From assembly GCF_024649945.1 (NCBI RefSeq), contig NZ_JANKMS010000001.1, positions 310,001-374,000 of the forward strand: 64,000 nt of DNA, given 5' to 3'. Positions 1-8,360 of the stretch are shown here, piece by piece. The stretch comes from Flavobacterium panacis (GTDB lineage Bacteria > Bacteroidota > Bacteroidia > Flavobacteriales > Flavobacteriaceae). The notes under the pieces are model-generated. The model ran no database searches. It was not told where the DNA came from and saw only the letters and a program-made list of their open reading frames with translations. Position 1 is the first letter of the stretch, and each line of letters starts with the position of its first letter. Made by a program: the position numbers and the translations under genes.

Positions 1-1
1 T

Positions 2-2956
2 CTGACTGATATTAATACCGTAACAGGCATTTATGATTTTATAAAAGGATGTAAAGCTTTTGGAATTAAGCCTATTGTCGGAATGGAATTCCGCTCAGAA
101 CAAAAACTGCGTTTTATAGGACTGGCAAAAAGTGCATCAGGTCTTGCAGAAATGAACCGCTTCTTGACCAGACATAATTTTGACAATACCGTCCTGCCTG
201 AATCTGCACCGGAATTTGAGGATGTATTTGTTATTTATCCTTTGGAGAATGCACCTCTTCTTTTAAAGGAAAATGAATATATCGGCATTCGTCCGGAACA
301 GCTCCAGAAACTGGTTCTGTCTGATTGGAAAAAAAGACAGGAAAAAATGGTAATCCTCCAGCCTGTTACCTTCCGTACAAGAACCGAATTCAACCTGCAC
401 AGGATACTTCGTGCCATTGATATGAATCTGATACTTTCCAAACTGACTCCTGATGATTACTGCTTGGAAACTGAAGTAATGCGACCTATGGAATACTTGA
501 TTTCCTTTTATGCCGAGTATCCTCAGATTATTTCAAATACCGAAAAAATTATTGCAGAATGTAATTTTGAATTTGATTTTAAAACCGCAAAGAACAAGAA
601 GTTTTACACCAACAGTAAAAAAGATGATATTATGCTGCTAGCCACTTTGGCTCAGCAGGGATTGGAATGGCGCTACGGCAAAAATAATGCAGAGGCTAAA
701 TCACGGATGTTCAAAGAACTCAAAGTAATTGACCAGCTCGAGTTCAGCGGTTATTTCTTGATAACATGGGACATCATAAGGTTCAGTAATTCTCAAGGAT
801 TTCTTCATATCGGTCGCGGAAGTGGGGCCAACAGCATCATTGCTTATTGTCTGGGAATAACCGATATCTGTCCCTTGGAACTTGACTTATACTTTGAGCG
901 GTTTTTAAACCTGAATCGTAAAAGTCCGCCTGATTTTGACATCGATTGGAGCTGGAAAGAACGTGATACGATTCTTGAATATATATTTTCTCGCTACGGC
1001 TATGATCATGTAGCATTCTGCGGTACAAATGTTGAATTTAAATACCGCTCTATTTTTCGTGAGGTTGGCAAAGTTTTCGGACTTCCAAAAGAAGAACTTG
1101 ATGCCCTTGCCAAAAATCCTATGGAACTGCATGCTTCCAATAAAGTGGTTCGACAAGTACAGCAGTATGGAATGCTTTTAGAGAAATATCCTAATCAGCG
1201 CAGTATGCACTCCTGCGGTATACTCATTTCCGAAGAGCCTATCACCAATTACACACCGTTGGAAATGCCTCCAAAAGGTTTTCCAATTGTACTTTTTGAT
1301 ATGCATATAGCTGAAGATATTGGGCTTGAAAAATTTGATATCCTTAGCCAGCGCGGGATCGGGCATATTGATGACAGTGTAAAGCTTATTGAAAAAAACC
1401 GTGGCATTCGCCTTAACATCCGTGATACTACAATTTCAAAAAATGAGGCTAAGTGCAATGAGTTTCTTGGAATAGGAAAGACTATAGGCTGTTTTTACAT
1501 TGAGAGCCCTGCAATGCGTGGACTGCTTCGCCGTTTGAATTGTGACAATTACAAAACTTTAGTAGCGGCCTCCTCTATCATACGTCCCGGTGTGGCACAG
1601 TCTGGTATGATGAAAGAGTATATCTTCCGCCATAACCATCCAGACAAGTTTGAGTATTTCCACCCTGTTTTTCAGGAGCAATTGGGCGAGACATACGGTA
1701 TTATGGTATATCAGGAAGACGTTATCAAAATTGCACTGCATTATGGCGGGCTTCCAGCAGCTGACGGAGATATCCTTCGCCGTGCCATGTCAGGGAAAGG
1801 ACGATCAAAGGCAGCGCTGCAGAAAGTAAAGGATAATTTCTTTCTTTCTTGTGTACAGAAGGGACATCCGCTAAAGCTAAGTGAGGAAATATACCGCCAG
1901 ATAGAATCTTTTGCTGGTTATTCTTTCTGCAAGGCGCATTCGGCATCTTATGCGGTAGAGAGTTATCAGAGCCTTTATCTCAAAGTTTATTATCCTGTAG
2001 AGTTTATGGTGGCTGTCATCAACAATCAGGGAGGATTCTATCGCACAGAAGTATATGTCCATGAAGCAAAAATGTCGGGAGCCGCAATTCATAATCCATG
2101 TGTAAACAAAAGTGAATTTGAGACCACACTTTACGGCACAGATGTCTATCTGGGCTTCATGCACCTTCAGAGCCTTGAATCCAAAATTGCTCTTCTCATA
2201 CAGCAGGAACGTGAAAAAAACGGATCATACAAATCGCTTGAAGATTTTATCAACCGTATTCCTATCGGCATCGAAGGAATACAGATCCTGATTTTCATTG
2301 GCGCATTCCGTTTCACAGGTAAGTCAAAAAACCAGCTGCTTGTAATTGCGAGGCTAATTTTAGTCAACTTTAAACCCGAGAACCGAAACCTGATGCTCAT
2401 TCAGGAACCTGTCAAGGAATATGAGCTTCCTAAATTAGAACGTTCCGAATTTGAAGATGCCTTTGATGAAATAGAACTCTTAAGTTTTCCGGTATCCTGC
2501 TCCCCTTTTGATTTGTTGCAGACAAAATTCAGAGGTGATGTAATGGCAAAGGATTTATTGATGTATCATAAGAAAACTGTCCGCATGCTGGCGTATCTCA
2601 TCTCACGCAAGCACGTCCCTACAAAGATGGGTGCTATGTATTTTGGAACCTGGATTGACGCTGATGGGGAGTTTTTCGATACTGCACATTTTACAGACAG
2701 TCTAGCGAAATATCCATTTCAGGGAGGAGGCTGTTATTTGTTATTAGGGAATGTTGAGGTCGATTATCACTTCCCTACTATTACTGTAACCAAAATGGCC
2801 AAAATGCCATTTATTGCAGACCCTAGGTATTCAAATACGAATGATCGACAATATAAAGTTCATGAGCAGATTCGTGAAGATGTAAGCATGACACATCGCA
2901 AACCATATCCACAGGAGCATGAGATTAATCTGCCTAGACTCAAGATGACTGATTAA
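2..2956 (+). CDS. dnaE: DNA polymerase III alpha subunit, DnaE/ImuC-like (5' partial)
   Basis: C-family replicative or translesion DNA polymerase catalytic subunit. The frame is open to the first bases of the window and reads LTDINTVTGIYDF then GIKPIVGMEF, which is the PHP-domain start of DnaE, so the real start lies upstream and the ATG at 83 is internal. The polymerase palm is clear: IGRGSGANSIIAYCLGI followed by the catalytic PDFDIDW motif with its two aspartates. The thumb/fingers segment (GETYGIMVYQEDV, then SFCKAHSASYA) and an OB-fold-like C-terminus follow. About 985 residues are visible, shorter than the 1160 of E. coli DnaE and closer to the DnaE2/ImuC class. That class is usually paired with a Y-family polymerase, whose gene would lie outside the window if present. 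A 17-bp hairpin follows the stop. DnaE2-type assignment is inference; membership of the DnaE family is secure. Confidence 0.93.
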   Translation: MTDINTVTGIYDFIKGCKAFGIKPIVGMEFRSEQKLRFIGLAKSASGLAEMNRFLTRHNFDNTVLPESAPEFEDVFVIYPLENAPLLLKENEYIGIRPEQLQKLVLSDWKKRQEKMVILQPVTFRTRTEFNLHRILRAIDMNLILSKLTPDDYCLETEVMRPMEYLISFYAEYPQIISNTEKIIAECNFEFDFKTAKNKKFYTNSKKDDIMLLATLAQQGLEWRYGKNNAEAKSRMFKELKVIDQLEFSGYFLITWDIIRFSNSQGFLHIGRGSGANSIIAYCLGITDICPLELDLYFERFLNLNRKSPPDFDIDWSWKERDTILEYIFSRYGYDHVAFCGTNVEFKYRSIFREVGKVFGLPKEELDALAKNPMELHASNKVVRQVQQYGMLLEKYPNQRSMHSCGILISEEPITNYTPLEMPPKGFPIVLFDMHIAEDIGLEKFDILSQRGIGHIDDSVKLIEKNRGIRLNIRDTTISKNEAKCNEFLGIGKTIGCFYIESPAMRGLLRRLNCDNYKTLVAASSIIRPGVAQSGMMKEYIFRHNHPDKFEYFHPVFQEQLGETYGIMVYQEDVIKIALHYGGLPAADGDILRRAMSGKGRSKAALQKVKDNFFLSCVQKGHPLKLSEEIYRQIESFAGYSFCKAHSASYAVESYQSLYLKVYYPVEFMVAVINNQGGFYRTEVYVHEAKMSGAAIHNPCVNKSEFETTLYGTDVYLGFMHLQSLESKIALLIQQEREKNGSYKSLEDFINRIPIGIEGIQILIFIGAFRFTGKSKNQLLVIARLILVNFKPENRNLMLIQEPVKEYELPKLERSEFEDAFDEIELLSFPVSCSPFDLLQTKFRGDVMAKDLLMYHKKTVRMLAYLISRKHVPTKMGAMYFGTWIDADGEFFDTAHFTDSLAKYPFQGGGCYLLLGNVEVDYHFPTITVTKMAKMPFIADPRYSNTNDRQYKVHEQIREDVSMTHRKPYPQEHEINLPRLKMTD

Positions 2957-2977
2957 AAAAGTGTTTCTAACAGAATA

Positions 2978-3019
2978 TAGGACATTTATAAAAACACTAC
3001 TATTTTTATAAATGTCCTA
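2978..3019. terminator. Perfect 17-bp inverted repeat downstream of dnaE
   Basis: Left arm 2978-2994 (TAGGACATTTATAAAAA) and right arm 3003-3019 are exact reverse complements around an 8-nt loop. It lies 22 bp after the dnaE stop and before the convergent minus-strand gene ending at 3136, so a bidirectional terminator is the simplest reading. The A and T runs inside the stem supply a U-rich 3' side on both strands. An element-end repeat cannot be excluded. Confidence 0.6.
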
Positions 3020-3135
3020 ACGCAGCCTTTTATAGAATACATTAAACTTATTTCGTATAAGTAGGGATTACTTTAAATGATTAAAACCTTTCTTAGAGAA
3101 AAATCATTAATTAAACTACTTCAAAAAACCTAAAA

Positions 3136-5922
3136 TTAATCCCCTTCCTCTACCTCATCTTTTAAACTGATAAGCCATTTTTCCATCAAATAATCCTTTC
3201 CACTCTCTTCAGCAGCCAATATTTTCGATTTTACACTATATTTAATCTTGTCAATTTTACTGCGCTGCTCGGGAATGACTTTATTTAATCTTGTACAGCT
3301 TTCCTCCCCTAGTTCTCTGTCTAAATTGCAGAAAGCCTCTAATATGTTTTCATGATCCTGTTCCTCTGTAAATTTCATCATAACATTTTCTACCATTGGC
3401 TGCAAAGCTATGGCATATTCTTTTTTTACTGCATCACTTCCGTATCCCAGTTGAAACAATAAAATTCGGAATTCGTGAAGATTTGTTTCATAATGTTTTT
3501 CAGTATTGCTTACAATTTTATTTAAATCTAGTCCATCAACAAAATCTCGGCTGAAGCTGTTTTCTGTGTAGTTGCATAATATTGAAAGGCTAAGTACACT
3601 TCCCCAGTATCTAGGTGTAGCTTGTTCAAAATCTTTCTGGAATCTAATAATGTCAATAAATCCTAATATCTTATTAATTTTTGTTTCATAAAAAATCAAT
3701 TCAGGTAAGCCTCTTATAAATAGTTCGGGAAACTGAACTTCTTGTAGACTGCATCTTTTAATCTGCAAGCTTATGATGTCAATAAAATAATCAAATTCAC
3801 TTTTTTTGATGTTTCCAATATATCTTCGATAAAAAGAGATTACTTCATAAATTGTAGAAATTTTCCCTTTTTCATTTCTTTCTATTATTCTTTGAAAATC
3901 AGCAAAACTAAATTTGCTTTGAAAATTTATCACCCATTCTAAATGACCTCCAGCTAAAGTGTCAAATAGCCAAGATAAATTATCAAATGCTTCGATATCT
4001 GAATCTTTAATATGTCCTGCGAACTTATCAGAATCTATCTTATCCATAATTGGCTTAATAATTTCCGGGCAATGATACTTTAATGTAGTACCAATCTCTC
4101 TAAAATAGTACAGCATATTCTTGTCACCTGTATCAATCAAATCAGCAATTTGATCAGCTCTGTCTTTAAAAACTTCATTAGCAATTTTATGATGCCCTGG
4201 CAATGCTACAGTATGAAGATGTCTGGCAAGAACTGCTAATATCGGCAGACCATGCTTAATGGTTTCAGCTGTCAAACTTTTCCATTGAACAATAGTTAAA
4301 GAAGATGACCATCTTTTTGCATAATCATTGGCTTTGCCGCTTTTAAGCCAAGACCAGAGAATCATTATTTCCTTTGCGTTTACAAGATCTTTGAATACTT
4401 CATCCAGCAACTCACTGGCATCGTTTCTATTCATCAAATAAGCAGTCTCAATAAATGCATTGGAAAACTCACGATGCACTGTTTTGTATCTCCCCCTGCT
4501 TTCAACCAATATCCTTTTTTTACATAATTCATCCAACTTCTCTCTCAGCCATTCTTTTGCCGGTGCTGCATTCTTTTTTAAGATACTGTTTCTATGATAT
4601 AACGCAATTATTTCATCAATATCTGAGCCCTCTTCAACTTTTGCTATCTGTTTAATGGAAATATAAAGTACAATTAAATCAAACCTGTCTTTCGATTGAA
4701 GTTCTCTATATTCTTTATTTACTTTTGTAAGTCCGCCTCCCAGCATATAAATAAACTGCCACACCGAATCGGTACTTTTAGCATACTTTTCTGCTATTCT
4801 ATTTAAACGGTGATCAAAAACACTATAACCTATTCTTTCTCCACTATGATCATTCACCTCATTTTTATCTAAATAGCTGATAATTTCAGTTTCAGATTTC
4901 AAAATTGATTTGATGACTTCATCGCAGATTACAGGCCAGCTGATATGCTCAACACTATTAGGGAAATGCTGTTCTAAATTTCCTTCACTGAAAAAAGATT
5001 CCCTAGTATTTACAACAATTATTTTTTGATTTTTATTTGCAAACTGTAAAATACTTTCAATCTGAGCTACTTTAAGTTTGGTATTAGCATCATCAATAAT
5101 CAATACAAGTTTCTTTTGCGCAAGACTTAGAAACTGTATAATCTCTTTAGCAATTTCAATGCTCGATTTATCTGAAACAACATATTTAAATACAACTGCA
5201 TCCTCTATCTGTCCAGCTATCCCTTTTGCAAGAGTAGTTTTTCCGCTGCCAGAACCGCCAGCAAGTATAAGACTGTTCTCCTTTTCAATAGTTTTTAAGC
5301 AACGCTCAGACAGATCCCCTTTTGCAAGCACTAAACAGACCGATCCAATGGGAGAAGAAAATGAAAAAATATCGGTAATGTTTCCCTTGACGGAATAATC
5401 TATTGTTTCAAATGCCCCAAAAGGAAATGAAATTCCCTTTGCCTTGTATTCTTGTGCTATATTCCACAAGTTTTCCCAAGCCATTTTAACAGCCTTCTGT
5501 TCTTCAATAGTAATATTTTTTGTATGTACATTAGAATGGTCATTAGGGCAAACTAAAACCAGATTATCTTCATCATTATTCCTGCTTACATGATATTCAT
5601 CCATATGGTGTATATGAAAAGGTCTTGTAGAAATACCGTCTGAACAATAGCAGCAGACCTCACCGCTTTTTAACAAAATAGCATCCAGTACCTCGGCAGC
5701 TATAGCATCCCTTTTAGTTTTACTATATATAAGATCTTTCTCTTCATTTGTAAAACCTGCCTGTAGAAGAGCCTGTTTACTCATAGGCTTTAAACTGCTA
5801 AGAGTTAATCCTTTTGAATCAATTTTTTGAATTAAATCTGTATCAAAACCAAGGCCTAAAAATTTTTTTTCCGAATCCCTTCTCATAATGTATTTATCAT
5901 GTACTGTAAAGATAAAAATCAT
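3136..5922 (-). CDS. HNH endonuclease-domain / P-loop NTPase protein (candidate STAND-type defence protein)
   Basis: A 928-residue protein with two recognisable parts. Residues about 86-135 form an HNH-type zinc finger nuclease module: CCYC (C90, C93), HIHHM (H105/H106), an Asn before LVLVC (N120), then C125, H129 and H133. Residues 222-230 are a Walker A motif (GGSGSGKTT), and LVLIIDD at 272-278 is a Walker B, as in AAA/STAND ATPases. The remaining 600 residues are helical with no domain I recognise and could be a sensor of repeats. An N-terminal nuclease effector, central NTPase and long C-terminal sensor is the architecture of Avs/STAND immune proteins; that function is inferred. The start could also be the Met at 5886. 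It stands alone, convergent to dnaE, at the edge of the defence island. Codon use is AT-rich like its neighbours. Confidence 0.75.
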   Translation of the reverse strand: MIFIFTVHDKYIMRRDSEKKFLGLGFDTDLIQKIDSKGLTLSSLKPMSKQALLQAGFTNEEKDLIYSKTKRDAIAAEVLDAILLKSGEVCCYCSDGISTRPFHIHHMDEYHVSRNNDEDNLVLVCPNDHSNVHTKNITIEEQKAVKMAWENLWNIAQEYKAKGISFPFGAFETIDYSVKGNITDIFSFSSPIGSVCLVLAKGDLSERCLKTIEKENSLILAGGSGSGKTTLAKGIAGQIEDAVVFKYVVSDKSSIEIAKEIIQFLSLAQKKLVLIIDDANTKLKVAQIESILQFANKNQKIIVVNTRESFFSEGNLEQHFPNSVEHISWPVICDEVIKSILKSETEIISYLDKNEVNDHSGERIGYSVFDHRLNRIAEKYAKSTDSVWQFIYMLGGGLTKVNKEYRELQSKDRFDLIVLYISIKQIAKVEEGSDIDEIIALYHRNSILKKNAAPAKEWLREKLDELCKKRILVESRGRYKTVHREFSNAFIETAYLMNRNDASELLDEVFKDLVNAKEIMILWSWLKSGKANDYAKRWSSSLTIVQWKSLTAETIKHGLPILAVLARHLHTVALPGHHKIANEVFKDRADQIADLIDTGDKNMLYYFREIGTTLKYHCPEIIKPIMDKIDSDKFAGHIKDSDIEAFDNLSWLFDTLAGGHLEWVINFQSKFSFADFQRIIERNEKGKISTIYEVISFYRRYIGNIKKSEFDYFIDIISLQIKRCSLQEVQFPELFIRGLPELIFYETKINKILGFIDIIRFQKDFEQATPRYWGSVLSLSILCNYTENSFSRDFVDGLDLNKIVSNTEKHYETNLHEFRILLFQLGYGSDAVKKEYAIALQPMVENVMMKFTEEQDHENILEAFCNLDRELGEESCTRLNKVIPEQRSKIDKIKYSVKSKILAAEESGKDYLMEKWLISLKDEVEEGD

Positions 5923-6243
5923 TTTTAAAGAACCAATTTATCGAGTAGATACTCCTCAAATAGCAGAATTGTATTTTCGAAAAAGTTTCATGCTGCTAAG
6001 CATTAAATGAGTAAATTGCAGAAATGACGGTATCAGTGCGATCCATAAACATAAATTCAGCAACACAATTGGAAATCTATTCAGAAGCCATTAAAAATCT
6101 TGATGATCAAAACTGGACAGATTTTGATCTTTAATATAAATTTGCACATCATTTATGCGGAAGAGCAGAGTTTAGAATATTTTATTCTAGCAGCTTTTTA
6201 AAATCATTTTGTATGATTGAGAAAATTTTAATTTAAAAATATA
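5923..6243. other. Intergenic spacer, no confident gene
   Basis: A 321-bp AT-rich gap between two divergent genes. It must hold the promoters of the HNH-NTPase (leftward) and the DUF2726 gene (rightward), but I see no convincing -7/-33 pair. The only open frame of note is the 36-codon one at 6024-6134. Confidence 0.5.
6024..6134 (+). other. Short open frame, 36 codons, possible gene relic
   Basis: The frame begins ATG ACG GTA at 6024 and ends ATC TTT AA at 6134. Its translation includes QLEIYSEAIKNLDD and ends NWTDFDL, a protein-like composition. There is no clear ribosome site or promoter and I do not recognise the family. It may be the tail of a lost gene or chance. Confidence 0.2.
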
Positions 6244-7095
6244 ATGAGAGATCAGATACTGGCACTCCTACAGCATAAACAATTTGACAAAATAATTGAA
6301 GTGCTAAAAAACAATAAAACTTTCAATGAATTATTAGCAGATGATATATTCAAAACCGTTTTTTTTCAAAACTTTACTAACGAACTTTTTAGCCAGGAAA
6401 ATTTACAAGTTAAATATCCTGCCTTTTTGCTTAATTGTCATGATTCAAATAATTATACTTTCAAATTAAATGAAACTGATGAAAAAAAAGTTTTACATTT
6501 TTTATTTGAAAAAACGGGACATATAAGTTATGCACAAAGACTCCCAAATTATGAACCTGCAATCGAGGTTGTCAAAGAAAATCAAATTAAATTGAAAACT
6601 GAATCAGAAAAAGGTTTAGCGTATGCACAAAAACAAAAAGATTTTCAAGTAGCTGAACAATATGCAGATAATGATCAAAGTATGATAAAATCAATATTTA
6701 ATTCTCCTCAGGAAAAAGAATTTTATCTGGCTTGCAAACAAATTTTTACTTCATATTTAATTCTGCCAAATGTATCTTTAACTACAATATTTAATCAAAA
6801 AATAGTAAAAAAGAAGTTTCCCAATTACTTTGACTTCTATCTGAAATCTTCTGTTGACATTGTAATTGTAGATCAGGAAACTTTTTTACCAGTACTTTTT
6901 TTCGAACTAGATAGTAAGACTTTTCATGATGAAGATTCAAGAGGCAGAGATAATATTAAAAATGAACTTTTCAAAACATTGGGACATCATCTAATCAGAA
7001 TCAGCAAGAGAACAGGAAAGGAAGGAATAAATGAATATCTTTCTCTCTTGGAAATAATAAAACGAGAGAAGGACATTCATAATATTTTCAAATAG
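6244..7095 (+). CDS. DUF2726 domain protein (nuclease-fold)
   Basis: 283 residues. The C-terminal third (about 195-260) carries the DUF2726 pattern: a YLKSSVDIVIVD strand, then PVLFFELDSKTFH, then a basic RDNIKNELFKTLG helix and HHLIRI strand. This core resembles the PD-(D/E)XK nuclease fold (Asp in SVDIVIVD, the ELDSK as the (D/E)xK-like part). DUF2726 is often fused to topoisomerase zinc fingers or helicases; here it follows an unrecognised helical N-terminus of about 150 residues. It is the only plus-strand gene in the defence island, transcribed convergently with the RES gene. Nuclease activity is inferred, not shown. No signal peptide or membrane segment. Confidence 0.7.
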   Translation: MRDQILALLQHKQFDKIIEVLKNNKTFNELLADDIFKTVFFQNFTNELFSQENLQVKYPAFLLNCHDSNNYTFKLNETDEKKVLHFLFEKTGHISYAQRLPNYEPAIEVVKENQIKLKTESEKGLAYAQKQKDFQVAEQYADNDQSMIKSIFNSPQEKEFYLACKQIFTSYLILPNVSLTTIFNQKIVKKKFPNYFDFYLKSSVDIVIVDQETFLPVLFFELDSKTFHDEDSRGRDNIKNELFKTLGHHLIRISKRTGKEGINEYLSLLEIIKREKDIHNIFK

Positions 7096-7141
7096 ATATA
7101 ATTCATAGGTTGATTCTCTTCGAAATGATTTATTTTCAGAA

Positions 7142-8323
7142 TCAAAGTATCTTATTTGTATTTAATTTGCTGAGATCAATATCTAATATTTCTAAACTCT
7201 CAGTATTATCAAAGAAAAGCACACATGCTTTTTTACCATTTTTTGAAGAAGGATAGATAATTCCATCAATTCTAATACTTCCTCTTAGTTTATCTGAAAA
7301 AGGAAATCTGAAATATTCTGTAATTACCTGAGTAGGTACATAATCAATATGAACTCTTCCATCCCTATCAATGGGAGCCATCAAATCTTTTACAAAGTCT
7401 TTGATGAAAGAAATTCTATAATGATCTTTTATTCTTCTTTGATCAAAAGGGCTTGGCATATTAGGAAGAGTAGATAAATCGACAATGTTTAGTTCTTTTT
7501 TTAAGATAAATTCAGCTGTTGTGAAAAATCTCATAACTGCATCGTTTTTATCTAGAGTTTCTGCTAAAGCAGTTTCTATTTCAAAAGCGCCATAAAACAT
7601 CGAAATACCAGCAGGACTCATTCTATTTGCATTTACAGCATATTCATCAGGTGGCGAAGTCATTCCTTCAGCGCTTTTAACAGAAACATCACCTTTTTTA
7701 TGCTGTCTGCATCTGTATAATTTTGTTCCCGCGGGAATTGTCTTAATAAGCTTAAATTTTTTTATACTCTTTCCTATTTCTTTTAGAATATTATTAGAAT
7801 CAATCAAATAATGTTCCGAATTCAAATCCCTTACCTGACCAAAAAAATAGCGCGACCTATTCTTTACCACCTGCTTAAAATAGTTCCAGCTGTATAAAAG
7901 TATATCAGATGGGCTCTCATAATAGTCCATTTCATTTGCCCATCCTTTGCTATAATCAAGAGAATCGAATATATCATCAAATAACACCCGTTCATCTATT
8001 TCAAGCTCAAAATGTTCCTGAAGGATTTCAGAACTATCATAGACATTTCCAAGATAGCCTCCCTCTCTTCCATTATAAGACATAAAATTTGCAGGATCAG
8101 TATAAAAGCCTTGAACTGCTTCCATCAGAAATATCATGAGGTCTTCCAGTGAGACGACCGAAGTGTTTTTATAGCAATATTCACAATATCCCCTGTCTGA
8201 TGTTCTGCGGATAAAATTCTTTATGGCTTTTTCATTAAAATGATTAGCGCACACGCTTTTGTCCGGAACACCATTTAATCCTAAGTCTTCAAAACGCATA
8301 GCTTCATCCATGGCTCCACTCAT
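7142..8323 (-). CDS. HEPN/RES-domain protein, predicted NAD-degrading or RNA-targeting toxin
   Basis: 393 residues. The N-terminal part (about 20-165) has a Cys pair (CEYC, 47-50) and the acidic helical pattern of the HEPN/RES N-terminal domain. The C-terminal part (about 195-370) is a RES domain: KLYRCR with R204, then RMSPAGISMFYGA (234-246), then TALAETL with E255, then RGSIRIDGIIYPSS. RES toxins such as those of Xre-RES/MbcTA-type modules break down NAD+, with conserved Arg, Glu and Ser/Tyr. Here no Xre antitoxin is adjacent; instead the gene starts only 37 bp after gajB on the same strand. That suggests co-transcription with Gabija, as a possible abortive-infection effector; this is inference. 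The start at 8323 is the furthest upstream Met; Met codons at 8311 and 8299 are alternatives. Confidence 0.78.
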   Translation of the reverse strand: MSGAMDEAMRFEDLGLNGVPDKSVCANHFNEKAIKNFIRRTSDRGYCEYCYKNTSVVSLEDLMIFLMEAVQGFYTDPANFMSYNGREGGYLGNVYDSSEILQEHFELEIDERVLFDDIFDSLDYSKGWANEMDYYESPSDILLYSWNYFKQVVKNRSRYFFGQVRDLNSEHYLIDSNNILKEIGKSIKKFKLIKTIPAGTKLYRCRQHKKGDVSVKSAEGMTSPPDEYAVNANRMSPAGISMFYGAFEIETALAETLDKNDAVMRFFTTAEFILKKELNIVDLSTLPNMPSPFDQRRIKDHYRISFIKDFVKDLMAPIDRDGRVHIDYVPTQVITEYFRFPFSDKLRGSIRIDGIIYPSSKNGKKACVLFFDNTESLEILDIDLSKLNTNKIL

Positions 8324-8360
8324 AATCTATTTTTATAACTATTTAATTTAGCAAATCGAA

